Assembly (NCBI RefSeq): GCF_001650905.1 | Contig: NZ_LXYG01000016.1 | Location: 124,001 to 188,000 of the forward strand | DNA from: Balneola sp. EhC07 | Lineage (GTDB): Bacteria; Bacteroidota; Rhodothermia; Balneolales; Balneolaceae | Reading direction: 5' to 3' | Length of the DNA stretch: 64,000 nucleotides | Part shown: positions 1 to 7,253 of the stretch, one piece after another | How positions within the stretch are numbered: position 1 is the stretch's first letter | How the letters are laid out: every line of letters starts with the position of its first letter | Notes under the pieces: generated by a model | The model's input: only the letters and a program-made list of their open reading frames with translations | What the model was told of the DNA's origin: nothing | The model's database searches: none | Translations under genes and position numbers: made by a program

Positions 1-822
1 GTTGAACAATTTCGTTCAAAAAGAGACGAAGCGCTAAATTTTATAGAATCAAAAACAGATTTCCAACCGGAGTATCTGTTGATACTGGGAACCGGTTTAG
101 GTCAGCTGGGCGAAGAGATAGATGTTCAGGATTCTATCAGCTATTCAGATATTCCTCACTTTCCGGTTTCTACAGTTGAAAGTCATGCAGGAAGATTACT
201 TTTCGGAATATTGGGAGGAAAGAAAGTGGTAGCCATGCAAGGGCGTTTTCACTTCTATGAAGGTTATACCATGCAACAAATTGCATTCCCGGTAAGGGTT
301 GCCAAAGCTCTTGGTGCTCATAGTCTTTTTGTAAGTAATGCCTGCGGCGGAATGAACCCGAATTTTGAAGCCGGAGACATAATGTTGATCACCGATCACA
401 TTAACTTTTTAGGTGATAATCCATTGATCGGACCAAATGACGATGAACTGGGTCCTCGATTCCCGGATATGAGTGATCCTTATACAAGCAGATTAAGAGA
501 AATTGCTCAGAATGTTGCTCTCGATAATTCTTTAAAAATGCATCAGGGAATCTATTTGGCTATTTCAGGGCCAATGCTCGAAACCAGAGCTGAATACAGA
601 TATATGAGACAGCTGGGAGCCGATGTTGTAGGGATGAGCACTGTCCCGGAGGTAATAGCCGCAGTTCACATGGGAATGGATGTGCTAGGAATTTCAGTAA
701 TTACTGATGAATGCTTCCCCGATTCACTGAAGCCTGTAGTGCTTGAAGAGATATTTGCAGCGGCTGCACAGGCCGAACCTAAAATGACACAAGTAATAAT
801 CGGAGTATTAGAACGACTTTAG
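1..822 (+). CDS. Purine nucleoside phosphorylase, 5' end outside the window
   Basis: The reading frame is open from base 1, so the gene starts just upstream; the TTG at 79 lies inside the protein. The enzyme splits purine nucleosides with phosphate into base and ribose-1-phosphate in the cytoplasm (purine salvage). Visible family marks are the phosphate loop GTGLGQLGEEI, MQGRFHFYEGY, NACGGMNP, the purine-site Glu in SGPMLETRAEYR, and MSTVPEVIAA. The length fits the trimeric PNP family (about 270-290 residues), so only a few N-terminal residues are missing. Odd point: the base-contacting Asn of many 6-oxopurine-specific PNPs (ITN) is Asp here (VITDECF), as in adenosine-type relatives; this may be a lineage trait. 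Confidence 0.93.
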   Translation, partial: VEQFRSKRDEALNFIESKTDFQPEYLLILGTGLGQLGEEIDVQDSISYSDIPHFPVSTVESHAGRLLFGILGGKKVVAMQGRFHFYEGYTMQQIAFPVRVAKALGAHSLFVSNACGGMNPNFEAGDIMLITDHINFLGDNPLIGPNDDELGPRFPDMSDPYTSRLREIAQNVALDNSLKMHQGIYLAISGPMLETRAEYRYMRQLGADVVGMSTVPEVIAAVHMGMDVLGISVITDECFPDSLKPVVLEEIFAAAAQAEPKMTQVIIGVLERL

Positions 823-923
823 CCAATTTTTTATCCACAAAATGCGTTACTTTTCCACGTACCCTTGCGTGAATGGATAAAATTTCTTTTCTATGAACAA
901 CCCACACATTTGCGAGAAAATAT

Positions 924-1694
924 ATGAGCATGGATGGATTTAACGGCGAACTTTGGAATGAATTTCAATGGGAAGCCCATCTTAATGAAGTAGAGAAAAA
1001 AAGCGAGCAACTCAGAAAGTTTATTGAGTCTGATGTAAAAGGAAATGTGCCAAGATGGATCACTCTTCTAAAAGAAAGCCTGAGTGAAGATGATGCTTTT
1101 GAAGCATACGTGGAAGAAGAACTGTTGATGGACGAAGCTTACTTCCCCGAAGATGAAGATGACTGGGAAGACGAAGATGAATTTGATGATGAAGACTTTT
1201 TGTTTGGCCTTGATGAATTCGACGAATTTCCGGACGCTGAAGAAGATGATGACTTTGATGCAGGAGAAGAGTGGAAAAGCTTAAGCGAAGACTTTGCTCT
1301 TTCCGATAACGGTTCGTTAGACAATCTCGGATTATTCAGAGATGCACGTTTCTACGCCATTGATATTTTAAAATGGGCAGAATCAGTTCCTCCGAAAAAT
1401 CAGGATAACATATTTCTGGAGTTTGTAGGCGATAGCTTAAAAATTGCTGCAAAATTAGCCGGTGGATACTCTTTTGGATTTGAACAAGAGTTTTTAGGAG
1501 CAAATATCGCATATACAAAAAAATCACTTAGGTTCGCTAACCAATCATTAGAAATGATGCGAAAACTCAAAACTAAGTCCTTTTTTAATAAGCAAAGTTA
1601 CGCAGAATTTAACGGTCGCTTATTTGAATTAAGAAATGATATCGGTGTGTATGTACAAGACCTAAGAGACCGTTTCAATAACTCTGTTGATTGA
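924..1694 (+). CDS. Highly acidic protein of unknown function
   Basis: I do not recognise a family. The 256-residue protein has no signal peptide or membrane segment, so it should be cytoplasmic. Residues about 1-60 look helical. About 70-118 is an extremely acidic low-complexity stretch of Asp and Glu with a few Phe/Leu, and about 130-256 is again helical with conserved-looking aromatic residues. A helical domain on each side of an acidic linker suggests a binding or chaperone-like role, but this is inference. It stands alone 100 bases downstream of the phosphorylase gene on the same strand; co-transcription cannot be excluded. The Ser-rich frame on the opposite strand is only the mirror of the acidic codons. 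Confidence 0.75.
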   Translation: MSMDGFNGELWNEFQWEAHLNEVEKKSEQLRKFIESDVKGNVPRWITLLKESLSEDDAFEAYVEEELLMDEAYFPEDEDDWEDEDEFDDEDFLFGLDEFDEFPDAEEDDDFDAGEEWKSLSEDFALSDNGSLDNLGLFRDARFYAIDILKWAESVPPKNQDNIFLEFVGDSLKIAAKLAGGYSFGFEQEFLGANIAYTKKSLRFANQSLEMMRKLKTKSFFNKQSYAEFNGRLFELRNDIGVYVQDLRDRFNNSVD

Positions 1695-1809
1695 TTTAGA
1701 GTTCAGCCGATCCTTTTAACGAGATTTTGAATACGTTCATCGAATAAAATTTATCCCGGTTTCATAGTTTCTTTTCTTTGTTTTGTAATCAAAAACAAAT
1801 CACGCAATT

Positions 1810-2478
1810 ATGAAATCGTTAGTAAGAAATACCATTTACCTGTCTTGTATTCTGATTCTTTTCTCAGGGTGTTTTCTTCAATCTTTACACCCTTTAATTA
1901 CCAAAGAAAAGGCGGAACTAATAGATGGTTTGGAAGGAAGATGGGAAACGGAAGATTCCCGATGGACATTTTTCAGAGACTCAAAAAACATAAAGAACAT
2001 ATCTCTTAGCGGGTTAAATATTTCAGGAGATGTGAAGTTTAGTTTCGATGAAGGGGACGCTCTTTCAAAAGATGACAAAGCCTATTTCGTAGTATATGAA
2101 GATCTGAATAATGACATTCCTGATTCTGTTTTATTAGAAGCAAGAATTGGTAGAATTAACGATACCTATTACATGGACATTACCGTTTCTGATATTTTTC
2201 GGGATGTAAACTTTGAGAATTTTCACTTATTTCCAGTTCATACATTTTCGAAGATCAAAATTGAAGGTGATGATCTGAACATTGAGCTATTCAAATCTGA
2301 CTGGATATCGGACCTGATCCAGGAAAATCGTGTTCGCATTAAACACGAAACAATTGGTGAAAATGTGTTGATCACAGCATCAACTGAGGAGCTAAACAAG
2401 TTTGTCAAAAAGTACGGAGATGATGAAAAAGCTTATGAAGATCCCATCAATTTGAAAAGATTACGCAATGAGCTTTAA
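1810..2478 (+). CDS. Lipoprotein of unknown function upstream of a LytS/LytTR pair
   Basis: The protein has a lipoprotein signal peptide: a hydrophobic run then FSGC, with the lipidated Cys near residue 21. The mature part is about 200 residues, predicted soluble, and rich in beta strands and charged residues; I recognise no family. Its stop overlaps the start of the following sensor kinase gene by 11 bases, so the three genes 1810-4173 form one translation-coupled operon. That context suggests the lipoprotein is part of, or reports to, the envelope-sensing function of the kinase. This role is inferred from position only. Confidence 0.8.
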   Translation: MKSLVRNTIYLSCILILFSGCFLQSLHPLITKEKAELIDGLEGRWETEDSRWTFFRDSKNIKNISLSGLNISGDVKFSFDEGDALSKDDKAYFVVYEDLNNDIPDSVLLEARIGRINDTYYMDITVSDIFRDVNFENFHLFPVHTFSKIKIEGDDLNIELFKSDWISDLIQENRVRIKHETIGENVLITASTEELNKFVKKYGDDEKAYEDPINLKRLRNEL

Positions 2479-3505
2479 AAGGAAAGTATTGAATCAAATT
2501 GTCCAGAATCTAGTATTCTGGACAATTTCTTTTGTGATTACATTGAACCTGTTTTCCAGAGGGGATGAGATCAGGAAGATCGATTGGATCTATACATTTC
2601 TGTTTCATATTCCTTTTGTGGTAGTGGTAAGTCTTAATATGTACCAGACTATTCCGAATATTCTAAAGAAGTATAATATCTGGTACTATCTCTTCTTAAT
2701 GACTTTTGCAGGTTTTGGAATTGTACAAAGTGTTTACAGTTTATCATATGGCCCCATAGCAGAATTCTTGTTTCCTGAATACTATTTTGTTGGTGTTTAT
2801 AATCCGTTGGAACTGTTCGGAATCATGGTTATTTATGTAACCACATCTACACTGATCGAGCTTTCAAAATCCTGGTTCAATCGAAAAGAAAAAGAAGTAG
2901 AAATTGCACAGCTGGAAGAAGAAAAAACAAAAAGTGAGCTAAAAGCTTTGCAAGCTCAGATAAATCCTCACTTTCTTTTCAATAGCTTAAACACGATCTA
3001 TGGTGAAGCGTTAAAAAAAACAGACAAAGCTCCCGAAATGATCTTAAAGCTATCTGATATTCTGAGATATGTTGTTGAGAACATGAATAAAAATGAAGTG
3101 CAATTAGATCAGGAAATAGAATACATAGGGAAATTTATTGATCTTCAAAAAGAGCGACTGAGCAATCCGAACAGAGTCATCTTTGTAGTAAATGGAAATG
3201 TTGAAGACCTAAAAATTCAGCCACTTTTATTGATCACGTTTATTGAAAATGCTTTTAAATATGGTTCGGTTTCAGGATTAAATGAAAGAATAAAAATATC
3301 GTTGGCAGTAGAAGACAAAACTTTGGTAATGATTGTCGAAAATGCTCTTAATGAAATTGAAGTTATAGGAAAATCCGATTCATCCGGAACAGGATTGGCT
3401 AATACTCAGAAAAGACTGGAATTTTCATATCCGGGGAAACACAATCTGGATATAAAAAAGGATGACAGTATATTTAAAGCAGTACTCAAAATTGATCTCT
3501 CATGA
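2468..3505 (+). CDS. LytS/YpdA-type membrane sensor histidine kinase
   Basis: This is an integral membrane kinase of the His_kinase (LytS) family. Four transmembrane segments lie at about residues 13-30, 40-58, 72-90 and 113-133, followed by a short coiled coil (140-160). The phospho-acceptor His168 is in the family motif QINPHFLFNSLN. The C-terminal HATPase part shows an N-box (ITFIENAFKYG) and a glycine-rich box (SSGTGLANTQKRL). There is no separate periplasmic sensor domain, so the four-helix membrane part or a partner such as the lipoprotein encoded upstream may do the sensing. Its stop overlaps the regulator start as ATGA, the usual arrangement for a cognate pair. Length (345) is normal for Bacteroidota members. 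Confidence 0.92.
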   Translation: MSFKRKVLNQIVQNLVFWTISFVITLNLFSRGDEIRKIDWIYTFLFHIPFVVVVSLNMYQTIPNILKKYNIWYYLFLMTFAGFGIVQSVYSLSYGPIAEFLFPEYYFVGVYNPLELFGIMVIYVTTSTLIELSKSWFNRKEKEVEIAQLEEEKTKSELKALQAQINPHFLFNSLNTIYGEALKKTDKAPEMILKLSDILRYVVENMNKNEVQLDQEIEYIGKFIDLQKERLSNPNRVIFVVNGNVEDLKIQPLLLITFIENAFKYGSVSGLNERIKISLAVEDKTLVMIVENALNEIEVIGKSDSSGTGLANTQKRLEFSYPGKHNLDIKKDDSIFKAVLKIDLS

Positions 3506-4173
3506 TACGTTGTATAATTATCGAAGACGAACCCATAGCCAGAGATGTACTTAAAACCTACGTTCAGGATACCCCTTCCTTAGTGTTGGTTCAGGAATTT
3601 GAAAACGCAGTTGATGGTCTGGCATTTTTACAAAAAGAATCGATCGATCTGATATTTCTGGATATTAACATGCCAAAACTTTCCGGGATCAGCTTTCTGA
3701 AAAGCCTGGATGATCCTCCCAAAGTTATTATTACAACAGCCTATTCCGAATATGCACTGGAAGGATATGAACTGGATGTGGTAGATTATTTACTGAAGCC
3801 ATTTTCTTTTGAAAGGTTCCTGAAAGCTGTAAATAAAGTGACTTTAAAGAAATCCGAAATAAAAGAAGAATCTATCACCGTAAAAGCGGATGGAAAACTG
3901 TTCAGAATCAGTTTGTCTGAGATCCTCTATGCCGAAGCATTGGGAGATTATATCACACTTTATACAGAGTCTCAAAAGCTTACTTTCAATAGCACACTAA
4001 CTTCATTTATTGAAGAGGTTAATTCTACAAAATTTGTGAGGGTTCACCGTTCCTATGCAGTTTCTCTTACAAAAATAAATTATATGGAAGGGAATATGAT
4101 CTCGATCAAAGAGCATGAAATTCCAATCGGGAAATCATACAAAGAGGAATTCAGAAATAGATTTGAGAAATAG
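3502..4173 (+). CDS. LytTR-family response regulator
   Basis: The protein is a DNA-binding response regulator and the likely partner of the kinase overlapping its start. The receiver domain (about 1-115) has the acidic pair IIEDE near the N-terminus, the phospho-acceptor Asp54 in IFLDINMP, a Thr in ITTAYSEYA and the Lys in LLKPFSF. The LytTR DNA-binding domain covers about 125-220 with the recognisable stretches YAEALGDYITLYT and FVRVHRSYAVS. LytTR regulators usually bind imperfect direct repeats upstream of envelope-related genes. A strong hairpin follows directly at 4177. Targets are not evident here. Confidence 0.93.
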   Translation: MIRCIIIEDEPIARDVLKTYVQDTPSLVLVQEFENAVDGLAFLQKESIDLIFLDINMPKLSGISFLKSLDDPPKVIITTAYSEYALEGYELDVVDYLLKPFSFERFLKAVNKVTLKKSEIKEESITVKADGKLFRISLSEILYAEALGDYITLYTESQKLTFNSTLTSFIEEVNSTKFVRVHRSYAVSLTKINYMEGNMISIKEHEIPIGKSYKEEFRNRFEK

Positions 4174-4176
4174 AGA

Positions 4177-4210
4177 AAAGCCACTTCAATTATTAAACTG
4201 AAGTGGCTTT
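4177..4210 (-). terminator. Displaced original terminator of tRNA-Arg
   Basis: A perfect 12-bp stem (AAAGCCACTTCA at 4177-4188, TGAAGTGGCTTT at 4199-4210) encloses a 10-base loop. Read on the minus strand it is followed by a T-rich stretch (TTTTCTCTATTTC), as an intrinsic terminator needs. Its last six bases are part of the 21-bp attachment repeat, so before integration this hairpin lay directly downstream of tRNA-Arg. It may also stop read-through from the plus-strand regulator gene ending at 4173. Confidence 0.8.
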
Positions 4211-4225
4211 AAGTACACCCGGAGG
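4205..4225. repeat. Left attachment site core (attL)
   Basis: These 21 bases are identical to 10377-10397. They consist of GGCTTT, which closes the terminator hairpin at 4177, then AAG and the last 12 bases of the tRNA-Arg gene (TACACCCGGAGG). Right after 4225 the sequence stops matching the tRNA, which marks the recombination border on this side. Confidence 0.9.
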
Positions 4226-4337
4226 AACTCGAAATTTGAATTTCCTTGAACCTACCCACAACAATACCCGTCTTTAATTGCCATTTAAGCAATATTTGTA
4301 GTATTATGGTATAAGTGAACATCAAGAAGATGCGCTA

Positions 4338-4360
4338 TTTGTTATACCTATGTTATACCT
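4338..4360 (+). repeat. Left arm-type repeat, probable integrase binding site
   Basis: Two copies of TGTTATACCT (4340-4349 and 4351-4360) stand 11 bases apart, one helical turn. The whole 23-base block recurs near the right end at 10316-10338 with 2 mismatches and in the same orientation. An inverted GGTATAA lies at 4308-4314. Such paired sites just inside both ends are what arm-binding sites of a tyrosine recombinase look like. The left block also lies in the leader of the genes at 4367, so integrase could regulate its own transcription. Binding is inferred. Confidence 0.65.
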
Positions 4361-4366
4361 TATTTA

Positions 4367-4666
4367 ATGAGTGTTGAAAATAATTCAAACCAGAGTAGAG
4401 TAGATTACATTCAAGATTTGATGGTAGTATCGGTCTATCTCTTGCTTTATATATCGCAATACTTTTTCATAGTTAACATTCTATTTGTACGCTATGAATA
4501 TCAAATTAGAAGTTTTGTTCTTCAATTTGATTGGTTAGTTGAAAGTGAAATCTATCAAAACATTACGTTTTCGATAGTCATGTTATCTCTTCTCTTATTT
4601 CTTCTTTACATAAATAATAGAATAGTAGATTTATTCATTTTTTTATTCCGAAAAGGTTTTAGATGA
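4367..4666 (+). CDS. Small two-helix membrane protein coupled to the integrase gene
   Basis: The 99-residue protein has two hydrophobic helices, about residues 20-42 and 67-92, separated by a short polar part. It has no recognisable domain. Its stop overlaps the integrase start codon as ATGA, so translation of the two is coupled. The start at 4367 lies seven bases downstream of the arm-type repeats. A membrane protein in this slot is unusual; an accessory exclusion or toxin-like role is possible but not supported by any motif. The alternative is that it serves mainly as a leader that controls integrase translation. Confidence 0.6.
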   Translation: MSVENNSNQSRVDYIQDLMVVSVYLLLYISQYFFIVNILFVRYEYQIRSFVLQFDWLVESEIYQNITFSIVMLSLLLFLLYINNRIVDLFIFLFRKGFR

Positions 4667-5892
4667 ACGCAACTATAAACTTTGAAATAAGAGAACAAAA
4701 GGCAGATGCCAATGGAGACTGTCCAGTCTATCTACGTATTACTTATGATAGAAAACCTGCTTGGCTAAGTGTAGGCTTTAAGGTAAAGTCAACGGATTGG
4801 AATAGCGAGAAGCAAAAAGTGAGACGTTCTCACCATAGATTTGATGTTTTAAATGGAGAGCTCTTAAAGCTTCATTCCAGTGCGCAAGATGCAATCATTG
4901 AACTTAAGACTTTAGATAAGCTAAACTCGAAGAGAGTTATTGAATTATTAAAAGGCTATGATAAGAAGGACTTCTTTACTTACTCACAAAATTATATTCA
5001 AGATCATATTGATAAAGGCTCTATCAGATTAGCAAAGAATACAAAGGTAATTGTAAATCAAATAAGGGAATTTACGAATAGAAATACGCTTCCAATATCA
5101 GAAATTGACCGTGATTTTATAGAAAGGTTTTCTACTTACTTGAGAAATAAGGATAAACCTAATTCATCAAATACGATTAGAAAGAAGTTTATCCGTTTAA
5201 GCCACCTTTTAAAACGTGCAAAAAAGGATGGCTTTCTTTCTGAAAACCCTTTTGAAGATTATAAACTACCAAGCTACCAGAGACCGAAAAAAGACGCTAT
5301 AACTATTGAGCAAATAAGGGACATAGAAAAACTTGATTTAATCGAAGGCTCTACGAAATGGAATACGAGAAATTACTTTCTTTTTTCCTTTTACAACGCT
5401 GGAATTCGTTTTGGTGATCTTTGCCGTTTAAAAAAGGAAAATATTATAGATTCCCGTTTAAAATATTTAATGAGTAAAACGTCATCTAATACGGAGCCTA
5501 AATGGAAAAATATAAAGCTAAGAAAGGAGTCTTGGGATATTCTCCATTTATACGATTACGAACAAAAAAAGGAAAGTGATTATCTTTTTCCCATATTGAA
5601 TACGGAAAAGAACTTAAATGATCCGTTAACTTTCGATCGTGAAAAACAAAGTAAGAATGCAATTGCTAACAACGATTTAAAGGACATTGCAAAAGAAGCA
5701 GGAATAGAACAAAAGCTTTCAACGCATATCGCAAGGCATTCTTTCGCTAATTATGCGTTGAAGCAAGGTGTAAGCTTGTATTCTATTTCCAAAGCATTAG
5801 CACATAGTGACCTTGAAACTACTCAAGCGTATCTAAACGCTTTTGATGAAGAGAAACTCGACAATGAGATGGATGAATTGTTTGGCTCTTAG
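4663..5892 (+). CDS. Tyrosine recombinase (integrase) of the element
   Basis: This site-specific recombinase most likely integrates and excises the surrounding element at tRNA-Arg. Residues about 1-90 resemble the arm-binding part of Bacteroidota integrases, 100-200 is a SAM-like core-binding domain, and 215-405 is the catalytic domain. Catalytic residues are visible: the first Arg in NAGIRFGDLCRL, H355-x-x-R358 in HIARHSF, H381 in ALAHSDLE, and the nucleophile Tyr390 in TTQAYL. The length of 409 is usual for the family. The gene overlaps the preceding membrane-protein gene by four bases. It reads inward from the left end. Confidence 0.95.
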   Translation: MNATINFEIREQKADANGDCPVYLRITYDRKPAWLSVGFKVKSTDWNSEKQKVRRSHHRFDVLNGELLKLHSSAQDAIIELKTLDKLNSKRVIELLKGYDKKDFFTYSQNYIQDHIDKGSIRLAKNTKVIVNQIREFTNRNTLPISEIDRDFIERFSTYLRNKDKPNSSNTIRKKFIRLSHLLKRAKKDGFLSENPFEDYKLPSYQRPKKDAITIEQIRDIEKLDLIEGSTKWNTRNYFLFSFYNAGIRFGDLCRLKKENIIDSRLKYLMSKTSSNTEPKWKNIKLRKESWDILHLYDYEQKKESDYLFPILNTEKNLNDPLTFDREKQSKNAIANNDLKDIAKEAGIEQKLSTHIARHSFANYALKQGVSLYSISKALAHSDLETTQAYLNAFDEEKLDNEMDELFGS

Positions 5893-5901
5893 CCTCTAAG
5901 T

Positions 5902-6015
5902 TCCGTTAATTAACATTACTTAGCTAAAAAAAGAACGAAAGCGTAAATACCTTTTAATTAACGGATGACTTAAACGAGATTAATACGTAAAAAATGAAAA
6001 CTGACACGTAAAAAA
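5902..6015. repeat. Inverted and direct repeats downstream of the integrase gene
   Basis: A perfect 12-bp inverted repeat (TCCGTTAATTAA at 5902-5913, its complement at 5954-5965) is separated by 40 bases. Next follow two copies of ACGTAAAAAA at 5985-5994 and 6006-6015, 21 bases (two helical turns) apart. The region is A+T-rich and holds no gene. It could be an origin, an excisionase-binding region or an operator for the gene at 6059. The sequence alone does not decide between these. Confidence 0.5.
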
Positions 6016-6058
6016 GCGTTTATAAAAAGGAAAAAAGAATGATTTTAGTGAGTTTTAT

Positions 6059-6874
6059 ATGAAAAGGGGATCTCTTTACAATTCACATATGCAAACCATC
6101 AATTGGCTTGCAATGATTGATAAGAAAAGAAAGAAGTATGTAGAAGAATTCAATACTCTATCAAAAAAAGAGGGGTCAGTAAAAGCGACAGCATATCTAT
6201 TTCAAATAAAAGAAGGAATTGACAAACTCACTATAACTAATCAAGATTCACTAAAAGAAAAGCTTTCTGTTATAATTGAATTTTTGGAAAGAGAGTTGAA
6301 TAATGAAGAGTCTTTTAAAGACTTAGCGAAATTTTTACTTGCAAGAGCGAAGAGCTTTCACAAACCTGATCTATTTAAAACACATCTATTTGCTACAAGT
6401 GAATTCAAAATGTCAATCAAATCTTACTATGATAGAAACAATGGAGATTCTTGGCATATTTCAGATGAATATTTTGGATCTATAGAAACACTCAAAAGTG
6501 AAATAAATTCTTACTCAATAAATAAGTACGTCTTAAACTCTCTTTTAAAAGAAATCATAAATAAAAATTATCCCGATTCATTAGAGAACATCTCTACTAA
6601 GAAACTTGAAGATGAAATAAACAATCAAGGTAGACCCGATGATCCAAGTGCTCCACAAGAACCAATTCAAAACTATATCCAAGATTTAATAAGAAAAGCT
6701 CAACAAAAGGAAAAAGAATATTTAAAGTATTGGCACTTTACCGGTGCACATGAAGGACGACCTAATAAAAGTCAGATAGTTGATGAATTAATGAAGACTA
6801 AATTGATCGGTGACCTAAGTAAAGAAACCGTAAAGGATAGAGTAAATAAAGCATTGAGTTACTTAGGGTATTAA
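6059..6874 (+). CDS. Element protein of unknown function
   Basis: I do not recognise a family for this 271-residue, charged, mostly helical and probably cytoplasmic protein. The last third (about 215-271) has a GRPNKSQIVDEL stretch and a helical end that could be a winged or HTH-like DNA-binding region; this is weak inference. The gene sits between the repeat region and a terminator-like palindrome, so it is probably a single-gene unit. Its place between the integrase and the HTH/Rep pair suggests a role in element control or replication. ATG codons at residues 11 and 20 are alternative starts. Confidence 0.7.
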   Translation: MKRGSLYNSHMQTINWLAMIDKKRKKYVEEFNTLSKKEGSVKATAYLFQIKEGIDKLTITNQDSLKEKLSVIIEFLERELNNEESFKDLAKFLLARAKSFHKPDLFKTHLFATSEFKMSIKSYYDRNNGDSWHISDEYFGSIETLKSEINSYSINKYVLNSLLKEIINKNYPDSLENISTKKLEDEINNQGRPDDPSAPQEPIQNYIQDLIRKAQQKEKEYLKYWHFTGAHEGRPNKSQIVDELMKTKLIGDLSKETVKDRVNKALSYLGY

Positions 6875-6887
6875 TTACTTCCCACCT

Positions 6888-6914
6888 GTGGTATATATAC
6901 CACCTTATTTTTTT
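6888..6914 (+). terminator. 16-bp palindrome followed by a T-run
   Basis: GTGGTATATATACCAC (6888-6903) is a perfect palindrome 13 bases after the stop at 6874, followed by CTTATTTTTTT. This fits an intrinsic terminator for the 6059 gene. A perfect palindrome of this length could equally be an operator for the HTH protein encoded at 6963. Confidence 0.6.
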
Positions 6915-6935
6915 GTAGCTAGCTGAACTAGTTTC

Positions 6936-6955
6936 CTCCAACTTAAAATTTGGAG
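6936..6955 (+). promoter_or_regulatory. Hairpin covering the ribosome-binding site of the HTH gene
   Basis: CTCCAA (6936-6941) and TTGGAG (6950-6955) form a six-base stem with an eight-base loop. The GGAG of the right arm is the ribosome-binding site for the ATG at 6963. The stem could lower translation of the excisionase-like protein; stability is modest. Confidence 0.4.
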
Positions 6956-6962
6956 AAAGAAC

Positions 6963-7253
6963 ATGAATGCCTATATCCCATCTAAAGAGGAGTTGAAATC
7001 CTTAATAGAAGAAACAATAAAACCACTTCTTAAAGAAGAAATACCAAGCCTAATAAGAAACGCTTCAAAAAAGCAATGGGTATCTCCGGAGGAACTTGAA
7101 GAGATATCAGGTTTAACTATTCGAAGCCAACAACATTTAAGGTCTGAGAAACGAATTCCATACCATAAGGAAGGGAGAAAGGTTTACTACAACATGAATG
7201 AGATTGAAGAGTACATGAGAAGCAACAAAATTGAAGTGAGGACTAGATCATGA
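6963..7253 (+). CDS. Excisionase/AlpA-like helix-turn-helix protein
   Basis: The 96-residue protein has an N-terminal helical part (about 5-38) and a C-terminal HTH_17/MerR-type DNA-binding fold (about 40-90). The latter shows WVSPEELEEISGLTIRSQQH, then a wing-like IPYHKEGRKVYYN and a closing helix IEEYMRSNK. Small proteins of this kind act as directionality factors or transcription switches beside integrase and rep genes in Bacteroidota elements. Its stop overlaps the RepA-like gene start by four bases. The start is supported by GGAG eight bases upstream. Confidence 0.85.
   Translation: MNAYIPSKEELKSLIEETIKPLLKEEIPSLIRNASKKQWVSPEELEEISGLTIRSQQHLRSEKRIPYHKEGRKVYYNMNEIEEYMRSNKIEVRTRS

Noticed and set aside
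1139..1324. Ser-rich reading frame on the minus strand
   Set aside because: It is the exact mirror of the Asp/Glu codons in the acidic gene at 924-1694.
4211..4240. tRNA-like sequence next to the left repeat
   Set aside because: Only the last 12 bases of tRNA-Arg are present; after 4225 the match ends, so it is an attachment-site remnant, not a gene.
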